DNA of 29,656 nt. Source: an uncultured Clostridium sp. Lineage in GTDB: Bacteria > Bacillota > Clostridia > TANB77 > CAG-508. The position numbers and the translations under genes were made by a program. Location: contig USMB01000017.1 of assembly GCA_900555615.1 (NCBI GenBank), forward strand, positions 1 through 29,656, in the 5' to 3' direction. Positions 7,997 to 14,894 of this stretch are shown here, one piece after another. Every line of letters begins with the position of its first letter. Position 1 is the stretch's first letter. The notes under the pieces were generated by a model that saw nothing but the letters and a program-made list of their open reading frames with translations, was not told the DNA's origin and did no database searches.

Positions 7997-8458
7997 TTAT
8001 TGGTTTGTTGATCCAAATCCACCTGTTCTTGTTCCCTCTGCTTTATCACCATCAACCTTATAATATTTTGCAAATATTACTTGACCAATTACATCTCCTT
8101 TTTTTATCTCGACGTCATGGTCGAAAAAATTATAATATGCATACATAAAGTGTCCATCATTACTTTCATTTCCATAATAGTCACTATCTATAATTCCTAA
8201 ACTATTAGCCATTACTAGTCCTTTTTTTCCAGGATTAGAACTTCTATTTACTAACATGAAATACTCATCTTCTGGACAATATGCTTTTAACCCTGTTTTT
8301 ATTAATGTTGGTTTCATTCCTGGTTTAAATGCTGGAATTATTGTGTCCTCTGCTGCTTCTACATCATATCCTGCTGAACATTTAGTTTTTCTTACTGGCA
8401 TATTTATTCCTTTATCTTCAAATCCCTTTGCAATTTCAAATCCTCTTATTCTTTCCAT
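7997..8458 (-). CDS. dut: dUTP diphosphatase (dUTPase), trimeric type
   Basis: A 153-residue homotrimeric dUTPase that hydrolyses dUTP to dUMP and pyrophosphate, keeping uracil out of DNA and feeding thymidylate synthesis. Visible family motifs in order are AGYDVEA (motif 1, with the Asp for metal binding), NRSSNPGKKGLVMANSLG (motif 2), GIIDSDYYGN (motif 3, with the catalytic Asp), a GQVIFAKY strand (motif 4) and RTGGFGST (motif 5, the C-terminal flexible arm that closes over the active site). All five are present and length is normal. The ATG at 8458 is preceded by AGGAAG. The gene stands alone between two terminators. A dCTP deaminase is unlikely because motif 5 has the dUTPase form. Confidence 0.95.
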   Translation of the reverse strand: MERIRGFEIAKGFEDKGINMPVRKTKCSAGYDVEAAEDTIIPAFKPGMKPTLIKTGLKAYCPEDEYFMLVNRSSNPGKKGLVMANSLGIIDSDYYGNESNDGHFMYAYYNFFDHDVEIKKGDVIGQVIFAKYYKVDGDKAEGTRTGGFGSTNQ

Positions 8459-8480
8459 ATCTATCTTCCTTTCTTGCCAT

Positions 8481-8509
8481 ATTTTTTCATATTACTTTAT
8501 AATTGTCAA
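8481..8509 (-). promoter_or_regulatory. Probable promoter of dut
   Basis: Minus strand: perfect -35 TTGACA at 8504-8509, 17-base spacer, poor -10 AAAAAT at 8481-8486. The -35 is strong; the -10 assignment is uncertain. Confidence 0.45.
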
Positions 8510-8526
8510 GTAATTTTTCTAAAATG

Positions 8527-8553
8527 AAAAAAAGATGTATTTTAAATACACCT
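8527..8553 (-). terminator. Terminator after pilin-like gene
   Basis: Minus strand: GGTGTATTT/AAATACATC-type short stem followed by seven T, starting ten bases after the stop codon. Confidence 0.75.
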
Positions 8554-8562
8554 TTTACTCTA

Positions 8563-9117
8563 TTATTCTGTTGCTGTTCCATTTACTGTAACCATTCCAG
8601 AACTACTTTCTGTTGCATATTCTCCAGAGTTTGCATATCCTAATAAAGAACTTGCAGCTGTATTACTATTCTCATATTTTACCTTTACAAATACTTTATC
8701 TCCTTCTTTTAGAAGCATTTCTTTATTAGTATCACTTACGCTATCTTGGCTTGTTGTTCTTATTCCTATTTGTGGTAGTATTTGTGTTGTAGCTTCTACC
8801 CAATAACCATTTTCACCTATTTTGGTATACTGAGCTTGAGATGTTTTCTTTCCAGGGTTTTCATCTATATGCCAAATTTCCATTTCAACATCATATGTTT
8901 TTCCTGTTGCATCTAGTTTATCAATAAAGTCTTGATATTGTGACTTTGTTAGTTTTCCTGTATTTGTTATTTCTGTTACAAATTTTTCAACAATTAATCT
9001 TGAACTTTCTTGTGTAACATTATCAATTCTATTTGTTAATGTTACTAATGGCACACCAAATAATAATACTCCTGCTACACATAATGCAGCTACTGTAGAA
9101 GCACCTGAATCTGCCAT
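8563..9117 (-). CDS. Small membrane-anchored pilin/TadE-like protein of unknown function
   Basis: A 184-residue protein. The N-terminus (MADSGASTVAALCVAGVLLFGVPLVTLTNRID) is a short polar stretch followed by one hydrophobic helix, the layout of TadE-like or type IV pilin-like proteins. The rest is a predicted exported domain rich in Thr and Ser, with QYQDFIDKLDATGKTYDVEMEIW and a C-terminal Thr/Ser-rich tail. I do not recognise a catalytic motif. The start is the ATG at 9117, five bases after GGAAGGAAGTG; the open frame runs further upstream but overlaps comF. It follows comF by 38 bases and is followed by a terminator, so comF and this gene may be one unit. Function could be a minor pseudopilin or another surface protein; the family call is inference from layout. 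Confidence 0.6.
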   Translation of the reverse strand: MADSGASTVAALCVAGVLLFGVPLVTLTNRIDNVTQESSRLIVEKFVTEITNTGKLTKSQYQDFIDKLDATGKTYDVEMEIWHIDENPGKKTSQAQYTKIGENGYWVEATTQILPQIGIRTTSQDSVSDTNKEMLLKEGDKVFVKVKYENSNTAASSLLGYANSGEYATESSSGMVTVNGTATE

Positions 9118-9155
9118 AAAATCACTTCCTTCCATATTTTTTATTACAATATTTT

Positions 9156-9827
9156 TTAATCCTTCGCTATTGTTATTACTCCTATTTGATCTTTTTTTAT
9201 GCCTTGTTCTATTAAAACTCTTGCACATTCATTTACAGTACTACCTGTTGTATATATATCATCTAGAATTAATATATTTCTATTTAGCACTTTTTTTATA
9301 TTAGTGACTCTATATACATTTTTTGCATTTTCAAGTCTTTGTTCCTTATTTAGTGTACTTTGAGGTACTGTATCTTTTACCTTTTTTATTATATTATCAC
9401 TTACTGGAACATTTATAATTTGTGCTATTTCTTTTGCCAATAATTTGCTCTGATTATATCCTCTTTCCTTTTTTCGCTTATTACTGACCGGTACTACGAT
9501 TATTATATCATACTTCTCCAATTTTTTCAAACTTTTTTTATTTTCTTTGAAAAAATATGCTATTGTTTTGTAAACATATGGCTTTTCTTGAAATTTTAAT
9601 GCTATTATTTGCTGTCTTATAAGATTTTCATATTTAAAAAAATAATAGTGTTCATTAAAATTTTTGTTGAAATCCTCAGCATAGTTGTCTATATTTATAT
9701 TAAACTCTTTTTCTAATCTAATTCTGCATTTGTTACATAAAGATTTATGTGCTAATTTTCCACATATTCCGCATACTTGTGGATATATTATATCTAAAAT
9801 TGTGCCTATTATATTGTTCACTCCCAT
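9156..9827 (-). CDS. ComF-family phosphoribosyltransferase-like protein
   Basis: A 223-residue ComFC/GntX-type protein. The N-terminus carries a zinc-ribbon with C19, C22, C31 and C34 (CGICGKLAHKSLCNKC). The C-terminal domain is a type I phosphoribosyltransferase fold with VPVSNKRKKERGYNQSKLLA and the PRPP loop ILILDDIYTTGSTVNE (about 185-200). In competent bacteria ComFC takes part in DNA uptake or processing; in non-competent species its role is unclear. Length is typical. No close Shine-Dalgarno is seen before the ATG at 9827 (GGAG lies about 18 bases away), so the start is less certain than the identity. It is divergent from tRNA-Leu. Other competence genes are absent in the window. Confidence 0.88.
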   Translation of the reverse strand: MGVNNIIGTILDIIYPQVCGICGKLAHKSLCNKCRIRLEKEFNINIDNYAEDFNKNFNEHYYFFKYENLIRQQIIALKFQEKPYVYKTIAYFFKENKKSLKKLEKYDIIIVVPVSNKRKKERGYNQSKLLAKEIAQIINVPVSDNIIKKVKDTVPQSTLNKEQRLENAKNVYRVTNIKKVLNRNILILDDIYTTGSTVNECARVLIEQGIKKDQIGVITIAKD

Positions 9828-9904
9828 TCTTTTTATATAATATTCTCCATTTTTTTCGCTCTTCCTTTATTTTATAATTTTTTTATATTTTTTTCATTTT
9901 TCTA

Positions 9905-9933
9905 TTGACAAATCCTAATAAAGATATTATAAT
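9905..9933 (+). promoter_or_regulatory. Promoter of tRNA-Leu
   Basis: -35 TTGACA at 9905-9910, 17-base spacer, -10 TATAAT at 9928-9933: a full consensus match, 35 bases before the tRNA. Confidence 0.9.
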
Positions 9934-9968
9934 AGTCATTGTTGTAAGGCAAATGCCAGTTTAATTAT

Positions 9969-10056
9969 GCAGATGTGGCGGAACTGGCAGACGCACAGGA
10001 CTTAAAATCCTGCGGTTGAATAAACCGTGCCGGTTCGATTCCGGCCATCTGCACCA
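9969..10056 (+). tRNA. tRNA-Leu (anticodon UAA)
   Basis: An 88-base class II tRNA with acceptor GCAGATG/CATCTGC, anticodon stem CAGGA/TCCTG around loop CTTAAAA (anticodon TAA), a long variable arm, T-arm CCGG-TTCGATT-CCGG, and an encoded CCA end. The acceptor stem is fully paired. It is the last recognisable host gene before the mobile element. Confidence 0.97.
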
Positions 10057-10095
10057 ATGACGAATCTCTTCGAACTAAATTGAATAGATAGATAC

Positions 10096-10132
10096 AAAAT
10101 CAATCAGAAAATAAAATCTGGTTGATTTTTTT
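10096..10132 (+). terminator. Terminator after tRNA-Leu
   Basis: Stem AATCAATCAGA/TCTGGTTGATT (11 bp with one G-T pair), loop of about eight bases, followed by seven T. It marks the end of the tRNA transcript and the last host sequence I can identify on this side. Confidence 0.8.
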
Positions 10133-10154
10133 GTTGTCTATAAACAATATTAAA

Positions 10155-10176
10155 ATCATCCAATCGAAAGGATGGT
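10155..10176 (+). promoter_or_regulatory. Hairpin covering the ribosome binding site of the next gene
   Basis: ATCATCC at 10155-10161 and GGATGGT at 10170-10176 can form a 7-bp stem with one G-T pair. The 3' arm contains the only Shine-Dalgarno-like sequence of the gene starting at 10185, so folding could limit its translation. Inference from sequence only. Confidence 0.4.
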
Positions 10177-10184
10177 GCAAGTAA

Positions 10185-10454
10185 ATGAAGATAATTAAGC
10201 AAGAACTACAATTTGAAGAAAGTCTAAAGCGAAGACTAGAATTCATATGTGAATTTTCTAAAGTTACTCCTACTTTTATTAATGGTAGTATTAGAAAAAT
10301 TGAAAAAACTAATCTCACATATATTGAACCTCATAGAGTAATAATTAAAAATACTACATTTTTAGTTTTTAATTATTCAAAAGATGTGTATATTTCAAAT
10401 TTGACTAAAAAGATAAAATTATCAGAACTAGAAGAATATTTAAAAAATATATAA
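10185..10454 (+). CDS. Unknown 89-residue protein at the left end of the element
   Basis: I do not recognise this protein. It is mixed alpha/beta in composition, with a charged N-terminal helix (ESLKRRLEFICEFSKV), a central strand-rich part (IIKNTTFLVFNYSKDVYI) and a lysine-rich C-terminal helix (KKIKLSELEEYLKNI). There is no signal peptide or membrane helix. The ATG at 10185 lies nine bases after GGATGG, which is held in a possible hairpin. It precedes the serine recombinase by 180 bases with a separate promoter between. Its size, charge and place would suit a small DNA-binding partner of the recombinase (such as a directionality factor), but this is a guess from position. It could also be a host gene. 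Confidence 0.6.
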   Translation: MKIIKQELQFEESLKRRLEFICEFSKVTPTFINGSIRKIEKTNLTYIEPHRVIIKNTTFLVFNYSKDVYISNLTKKIKLSELEEYLKNI

Positions 10455-10466
10455 ATCTGTAAATAT

Positions 10467-10494
10467 TTGACATTTCTTAAAATTATGATATAAT
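10467..10494 (+). promoter_or_regulatory. Promoter of the serine recombinase
   Basis: -35 TTGACA at 10467-10472, 16-base spacer, -10 TATAAT at 10489-10494. Transcription would start about 130 bases before the recombinase, leaving a long leader. Confidence 0.75.
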
Positions 10495-10532
10495 CTTTTA
10501 TGTAAACAATGTATTTGTTTGGAGATGATTGC

Positions 10533-10586
10533 ATGATTTTTAAAGAATTATATTTAAAAACAAAAATATTTAGGAGATGTCATTAG
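10533..10586 (+). CDS. Possible 17-codon leader peptide before the recombinase
   Basis: An ATG at 10533, eight or nine bases after GGAG, opens a 17-codon frame (MIFKELYLKTKIFRRCH) that ends 48 bases before the recombinase. It is followed by a run of seven T at 10609-10615, just before the recombinase ribosome binding site. A short translated leader plus a T-tract would fit attenuation, but I see no strong hairpin before the T run. Short frames are common by chance, so this is tentative. Confidence 0.25.
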   Translation: MIFKELYLKTKIFRRCH

Positions 10587-10633
10587 TACCATTATGTATT
10601 ATGATGTCTTTTTTTGTTAGGAGGTTTTGAAAA

Positions 10634-12163
10634 TTGAAGGATGAAAAGAAAAAATGTGGTTTATATTTAAGAGTTTCAACTGAAGACCAAGCTCGTGAAG
10701 GTTTTAGTCTACCAGAGCAAAGAGAACGATTAGAGTCTTTCTGTAAGTTCAAAGGTTATGAAATAATAGATTATTACGAAGATTCTGGAATAAGTGCTAA
10801 AACTGGTAATTATAGACCAGAGTTTGAAAGATTAAAAAACGATATAAAGGCTAAAAGAATAAATACTATTGTAGCTTTAAAGTTAGATAGAATAACAAGA
10901 AGTATTTACGACTGGGAAAATCTAATGACATTCTTAGATGAGAATGATGCCTATTTAGACTGTGTAAATGATGAAATAAACACAACAAGTGCAAATGGCA
11001 AAATGATTTCAAGACTTTTAATGAGTGTTAGCCAAAATGAAATTGAGAGAACTAGTGAAAGAACAAAAATAGGTTTAGCAGGTGCAATAAAACAAGGACA
11101 TATTCCTCATATTGCTCCATTAGGTTATAAAAGAGAAGATAAAAAATTAGTAATTGATTATTCTACTAAAGATATTGTAATTAGAATATTTGATATGTAT
11201 TATAATGGTTTATCATACAAGAAAATAAGTAATGTATTAAATGAAGAAAAAGTATTAGGAAAAGATAATTGGCGAGATTCTACCATTGTTACTATTCTTG
11301 AAAATGAAATATACAAAGGAGATTTCGTTCACGGAAAAAGAACAAAGAATCCTACTTATTATGAAGATGTAGTTGAACCAATTGTTTCAAAAGAAATGTG
11401 GGCAGATTGCCAAGTACAGAAAAAGAAAAATTCAAGAAGTTATAAAAGAACATTAACTTATTTATACTTGCAAAAACTAAAATGTCCTAAATGTGGCAGA
11501 GTCTTAGGTGGAAAAGCAACTACGAAGAAAAATGGTAATGCTTACTTTTACTATTATTGTAATGATTGCAAAATCGAATTTAAAGAAAAGGTTATAAATG
11601 ATTATTTCAATCAATTTATTAGTGAGTTAGTAGAATATGACTCTGTTGTAAATCAATTCTTCTTGCCTATGATAAAGCAAAAATTTGATGAACCTAGAGA
11701 ACAATTAGAAAAAGAGATAAATAATCAGAAAAATAAACTAGAAAGAATAAAAAAAGCATATGTTAATGGAGTATTTGAATTACAAGAATACAATGAAGAA
11801 AGAAAAATTGTAGAAAGAGCAATTAGTGAACTTGAAAATAAATTAGACTCTACAGACTGTGCTGAAGAATTAAGATTCACTCCAAAAGATATTCTATTAA
11901 AAAGAGATATTGATTTTATAAACAAAATAAAGCTAGATAAAGAATATCAAGAAAGAACTAAAACTTGGAAAGATTATACACGAAAAGAACAAGCTGAACT
12001 AATAATGAAATATGTTGATGAGATAGAACTTACTTTAGTTGGTAATGAAGTAGTTGTCAATCAAATTAACTTTAGAGAGTCAATTTGTAAGCCTTGTCAA
12101 GAACTATTTGATAAAGATTATATTGATACTACAAAACCAGCTATATTTGGTAATGTACTTTAA
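10634..12163 (+). CDS. Large serine recombinase (site-specific integrase)
   Basis: A 509-residue recombinase that would integrate and excise the element. The N-terminal resolvase domain (about 8-150) begins GLYLRVSTEDQA with catalytic Ser15 and contains LDRITRSIYDW and the E-helix region around SRLLMSVSQNEIERTSERT. The recombinase domain (about 160-265) contains APLGYKRE and a DWR-like segment NWRDSTIVTILENEIYKGD. A zinc ribbon follows with Cys284, 287, 309 and 312. Residues about 350-410 form a charged coiled coil, as in phage integrases, and a short C-terminal tail follows. The start is TTG at 10634, nine bases after AGGAGG; no in-frame ATG is near. It has its own promoter and overlaps the next gene by 11 bases. 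The protein looks complete, so the element may be active. Confidence 0.95.
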   Translation: MKDEKKKCGLYLRVSTEDQAREGFSLPEQRERLESFCKFKGYEIIDYYEDSGISAKTGNYRPEFERLKNDIKAKRINTIVALKLDRITRSIYDWENLMTFLDENDAYLDCVNDEINTTSANGKMISRLLMSVSQNEIERTSERTKIGLAGAIKQGHIPHIAPLGYKREDKKLVIDYSTKDIVIRIFDMYYNGLSYKKISNVLNEEKVLGKDNWRDSTIVTILENEIYKGDFVHGKRTKNPTYYEDVVEPIVSKEMWADCQVQKKKNSRSYKRTLTYLYLQKLKCPKCGRVLGGKATTKKNGNAYFYYYCNDCKIEFKEKVINDYFNQFISELVEYDSVVNQFFLPMIKQKFDEPREQLEKEINNQKNKLERIKKAYVNGVFELQEYNEERKIVERAISELENKLDSTDCAEELRFTPKDILLKRDIDFINKIKLDKEYQERTKTWKDYTRKEQAELIMKYVDEIELTLVGNEVVVNQINFRESICKPCQELFDKDYIDTTKPAIFGNVL

Positions 12164-12425
12164 TTTTAAAGAAGATAACTCTGCTATCGTCAGAGTGTTT
12201 CCTTTAAAAGATTACTACAAATTAGATCCAGATAATAAAATGAAAACTTATGAATTTGGAATAATATATATTTGTGAAGAAGATAAATTCCAAATGCAAG
12301 AAATTGACTTTGCATTTGATTATATACCAGATGAAAGTAACAATAGTGTAATTTATACTAAAGATACTACACCTATTCCAATAGGTGTTAAGCCAGTAAA
12401 ATTCTGCGAAGATGATACAGAATAA
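12153..12425 (+). CDS. Unknown 90-residue acidic protein coupled to the recombinase
   Basis: I do not recognise this protein. The ATG at 12153 lies inside the last codons of the recombinase in another frame, an 11-base overlap that suggests translational coupling. It begins MYFNFKEDNSAIVRVFPLKDYY, is acidic, seems soluble and strand-rich, and has an acidic C-terminus (KFCEDDTE). The open frame extends upstream to 12054 but that part only overlaps the recombinase and has no ribosome binding site. Small acidic proteins coupled to integrases can be regulators or directionality factors, but nothing in the sequence proves this. Confidence 0.6.
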   Translation: MYFNFKEDNSAIVRVFPLKDYYKLDPDNKMKTYEFGIIYICEEDKFQMQEIDFAFDYIPDESNNSVIYTKDTTPIPIGVKPVKFCEDDTE

Positions 12426-12466
12426 TTGTTGCAACTATTACTTATATATTTTATTTGTTGCAACAA
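12426..12466 (+). repeat. Paired GTTGCAAC palindromes (possible operator)
   Basis: TTGTTGCAAC occurs twice, at 12426-12435 and 12455-12464, 29 bases apart (close to three helical turns). The core GTTGCAAC is a palindrome and the second copy extends to a perfect 12-bp palindrome TTGTTGCAACAA. Such paired sites usually bind a dimeric protein. They lie between the recombinase genes and the oriT-like region. Confidence 0.6.
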
Positions 12467-12474
12467 TCAAATTA

Positions 12475-12690
12475 ACGTGGCACGTTTTGTTTTTGCAATT
12501 AGCAAAAATGAAAGTGGCGATAGTTAATTTGGATAAAATTTATCTTGGAAGATAAATTTTATTGTCTCGCAGAGCTCCCAGAGTTTTGATAGCAGGTCAA
12601 AACTCATAGGGGTTTAGGACTTATGACAAGGTCAAAGTCCTGTAAAAAATACTTCGTATTTTTATGGAGCCTTCGGCTTAAAAAGGATCT
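12475..12690 (+). other. Candidate origin of transfer (oriT) with hairpin array
   Basis: A 216-base non-coding stretch just before the MobV gene, packed with inverted repeats: ACGTG/CACGT (12475-12485); TTTTTGC/GCAAAAA (12490-12508); a perfect 13-bp repeat ATAAAATTTATCT/AGATAAATTTTAT with a 4-base loop (12533-12562); GAGTTTTGA/TCAAAACTC with a 7-base loop (12581-12605); GGACTT and TGAC paired with GTCA and AAGTCC (12617-12640); AAAAATAC/GTATTTTT (12645-12663); AGCC/GGCT (12668-12678). MobV relaxases usually nick next to inverted repeats just upstream of their own gene, so this is the expected place of the nick site. The exact nick position cannot be named from the sequence alone. Part of the array may instead control mob transcription. 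Confidence 0.65.
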
Positions 12691-12707
12691 TCAAGGAGGT
12701 GCTTTTG

Positions 12708-14096
12708 ATGGAACAAGAATTAGCATATTCATTTCACTTAGGTAGTGATAAAAACAAAAGTAAATTAGCTAAAAGAGTATCAAAAGATAATGTATCTGGT
12801 ACTACTTCTCTTTCCAATAATGCAATTCAAAATGCAAATGATTTATCTAGAGTTAATAAGCATAATTTAAGAGATTATGATAAAAATAAAGAATTAATTA
12901 GAGTAATTTCTGGTACAGATAATATTATAAATGATGTAAAAGATTTGTATTTAAAAGAATTTGAAGAATCTAAGATAGAATATAACAATAAGCAAACTCG
13001 TGAAGATAGAAAAATTAAAGACTATTTCAAAAAAGTATGTGAATCTCAAAACGATATAGCTTGTGAAATCATAATAGAACTTGGAGATATGGACTTTTGG
13101 AACAATAAAGACCAAGAATATAGATTAAAAATGATTGATATATATAATGAACAAATAAAAGATTTAAATAAAATTGTACCAACTTTTAAAATAGCAAATG
13201 CTACAATACATTTTGATGAAACTTCTCCACATATGCACGTTGTAGGTGTGCCAGTAGTTGAAAATTGTACTAGAGGGATGAAAAAACAAGTTGGAAAAAG
13301 TAAGCTATTTACTAAAATATCATTAACTGATATACAAGATAAAATGAGAAATGCTTGTATTAAGTCATATAATAAGTTTTATGAGGTTGATACTAGACTA
13401 AAAGAAAAACAAAAAGGTAGAAATCAAGATATAAATGTAAAAGATATGAGTAATTATAAAAAAATTAAGAAACAGTTGGACAAGAACGCACAAAAAATTG
13501 CTGAGGCAAATAATCAAACAGAAAAATTAGACAATAGCGGTAAAGATATAAATTCAATATTAGATAAATTAAAACCATCTAAACTTAACAAAAATAATAA
13601 TCTTATTTCAAACAAGGATGTTGAAAAAATCAAAAATTTTACAAAAGATGTAAAAGATATTACTAAAACAGTTAGAAGTGTAAATGACTTAAATATGGCT
13701 ATTAAAGATTTTGAACATAGTTCCTTTGAAATAGTGCAAGAAAATTCTTCACTAAAATATCAATTAGAGTTAAAAACTGATGAAATTGATAAATTGAAAA
13801 AAGATTTATCTGCAAAGGAAAAGATTATTAGCAAATTGCAAGCTGAAAAAGAAAAAATAAAACAAGAATTACAGAAATTTAAAGACTTCTGGTATAGAAT
13901 TATGGGGCATTTTCATAAGCGAATATGCTATGACAAAGATAATAACTATAAAATAGTAAGTGATGACTTAGACAAAAATGGTATATTTACTGATGATGAA
14001 AATGAAATTGCAAATAATATTGCTAGAAAAGTAAAACCAAAAGATGAAATTAATAGTGAAAAAACTAAAAAGAATAATGATATGAAATTACAGTAA
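12708..14096 (+). CDS. MobV-family relaxase (Pre/Mob plasmid recombination enzyme)
   Basis: A protein of about 462 residues that would nick oriT and pilot the strand during mobilization. Motif I is seen as KHNLRDYD (H52, N53, R55) and the metal-binding motif III as HFDETSPHMH (H168, D170, E171, H175, H177), the MobV signature HxDExxPHxH. After about residue 230 the protein is lysine-rich, and about 310-400 form a long coiled coil (SSLKYQLELKTDEIDKLKKD and onwards), typical of the family's C-terminus. The start is ATG at 12708, seven bases after AAGGAGGT; a GTG at 12699 overlaps that site. It follows the oriT-like hairpins and precedes a small gene by 14 bases. All key residues are present. 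Confidence 0.94.
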   Translation: MEQELAYSFHLGSDKNKSKLAKRVSKDNVSGTTSLSNNAIQNANDLSRVNKHNLRDYDKNKELIRVISGTDNIINDVKDLYLKEFEESKIEYNNKQTREDRKIKDYFKKVCESQNDIACEIIIELGDMDFWNNKDQEYRLKMIDIYNEQIKDLNKIVPTFKIANATIHFDETSPHMHVVGVPVVENCTRGMKKQVGKSKLFTKISLTDIQDKMRNACIKSYNKFYEVDTRLKEKQKGRNQDINVKDMSNYKKIKKQLDKNAQKIAEANNQTEKLDNSGKDINSILDKLKPSKLNKNNNLISNKDVEKIKNFTKDVKDITKTVRSVNDLNMAIKDFEHSSFEIVQENSSLKYQLELKTDEIDKLKKDLSAKEKIISKLQAEKEKIKQELQKFKDFWYRIMGHFHKRICYDKDNNYKIVSDDLDKNGIFTDDENEIANNIARKVKPKDEINSEKTKKNNDMKLQ

Positions 14097-14110
14097 AGGA
14101 GTAAGATATT

Positions 14111-14434
14111 ATGGACAAAAACAAAGTTGAGAATGTAATAAATATAATTAAAGATTTGGATACTAAAGATAAATTGAGATTAGGAATTTGCTTAACTACA
14201 AGTGATTGGGCTAATATTTTATATAATAAAACAGAAATGTATGAGAAATTTGATACTATGTTAAAAGAAATTGATGAAGAATATAGAACTACTTTAGTAA
14301 ATTTCGCAAAATATAAGATTGTAATGTTTACAATGGCTAAAATAATGGAATTGGAACAAGCTGAAAGAAATAAAATTGTATTATATTTATTTAATTGCTT
14401 GGATTCTGAAATTATCAAGAATTTTTTGCTTTAA
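14111..14434 (+). CDS. Unknown 107-residue protein after the relaxase
   Basis: I do not recognise this protein. It appears mostly alpha-helical and soluble (VENVINIIKDLDTKDKLRLG, then EMYEKFDTMLKEIDEEYRTT, then AKIMELEQAERNKIVLYLF). The ATG at 14111 follows AAAGGAG and is only 14 bases after the relaxase stop codon, so the two are likely co-transcribed. It could be an accessory mobilization factor or an unrelated passenger. There is no membrane segment or metal motif. Confidence 0.65.
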   Translation: MDKNKVENVINIIKDLDTKDKLRLGICLTTSDWANILYNKTEMYEKFDTMLKEIDEEYRTTLVNFAKYKIVMFTMAKIMELEQAERNKIVLYLFNCLDSEIIKNFLL

Positions 14435-14472
14435 TATTTAAATGTAATTGTATCTCGTAATTTAGGTTAAAC

Positions 14473-14501
14473 TTGCAAATTATGTAAAATTGTTGTATAA
14501 T
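14473..14501 (+). promoter_or_regulatory. Promoter of the cargo gene at the right end
   Basis: -35 TTGCAA at 14473-14478, 17-base spacer, -10 TATAAT at 14496-14501, about 75 bases before the gene at 14577. Confidence 0.75.
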
Positions 14502-14576
14502 ATAAATATGCAGACTTATTTTCTTAGTCAGCTAGCCATATTTCAAAAATCAACAATAATTAAGGAGGAAACTTTT

Positions 14577-14894
14577 ATGGCAACTCAGATTACTTTTGAT
14601 TACGTCTTGTACCTCAACAACTCTCTAGTTTTTCGTTTCAATAATGGAGATGCTTTTTGTATGAAATCATTTAGCGACGGGATTATGGTTATCTCACCTC
14701 TTGGTGGCTGTGACCTAACAGCTTACGCCAAAAATATTGCGGGTTGTTTCGATGAAGGTTCCAACCTCTATGGCTTGAAAACTATTATTTTTAGTTTCAA
14801 CGGTGCTGAGGTTTCAATAACAAAAGAGAACGCTATTCCAGAAAAAATTATTGAGCTCTGGAAGAGCAAATTTATGAAAAATTGCATCAATTAA
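14577..14894 (+). CDS. Unknown 105-residue orphan protein, GC-richer cargo gene
   Basis: I do not recognise this protein. It starts MATQITFDYVLYLNNSLVFR and looks like a compact, strand-rich soluble domain with a central Gly/Ala segment (VISPLGGCDLTAYAKNIAG) and a C-terminal helix ending IIELWKSKFMKNCIN. The start is ATG at 14577 after AAGGAGG; the frame is open further upstream to 14490 but without a ribosome binding site. Its base composition is clearly richer in G and C than its neighbours and uses codons such as CTC, ACC-like and GCC that are rare around it, so it was probably acquired from another source. It has its own promoter and is the last gene of the element, the usual position for cargo. 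Confidence 0.7.
   Translation: MATQITFDYVLYLNNSLVFRFNNGDAFCMKSFSDGIMVISPLGGCDLTAYAKNIAGCFDEGSNLYGLKTIIFSFNGAEVSITKENAIPEKIIELWKSKFMKNCIN

Noticed and set aside
9838..9862. Five-codon frame (MENII) before comF as a leader peptide.
   Set aside because: Too short and too AT-rich to separate from chance.
9969..10056. tRNA-Leu as the attachment site of the element.
   Set aside because: The tRNA is intact with its terminator, no copy of its 3' end is seen near 14900, and serine recombinases rarely use tRNA ends.
12054..12152. Upstream extension of the small gene that starts at 12153.
   Set aside because: It lies within the recombinase in another frame and lacks a ribosome binding site; the overlapping ATG at 12153 is more likely.
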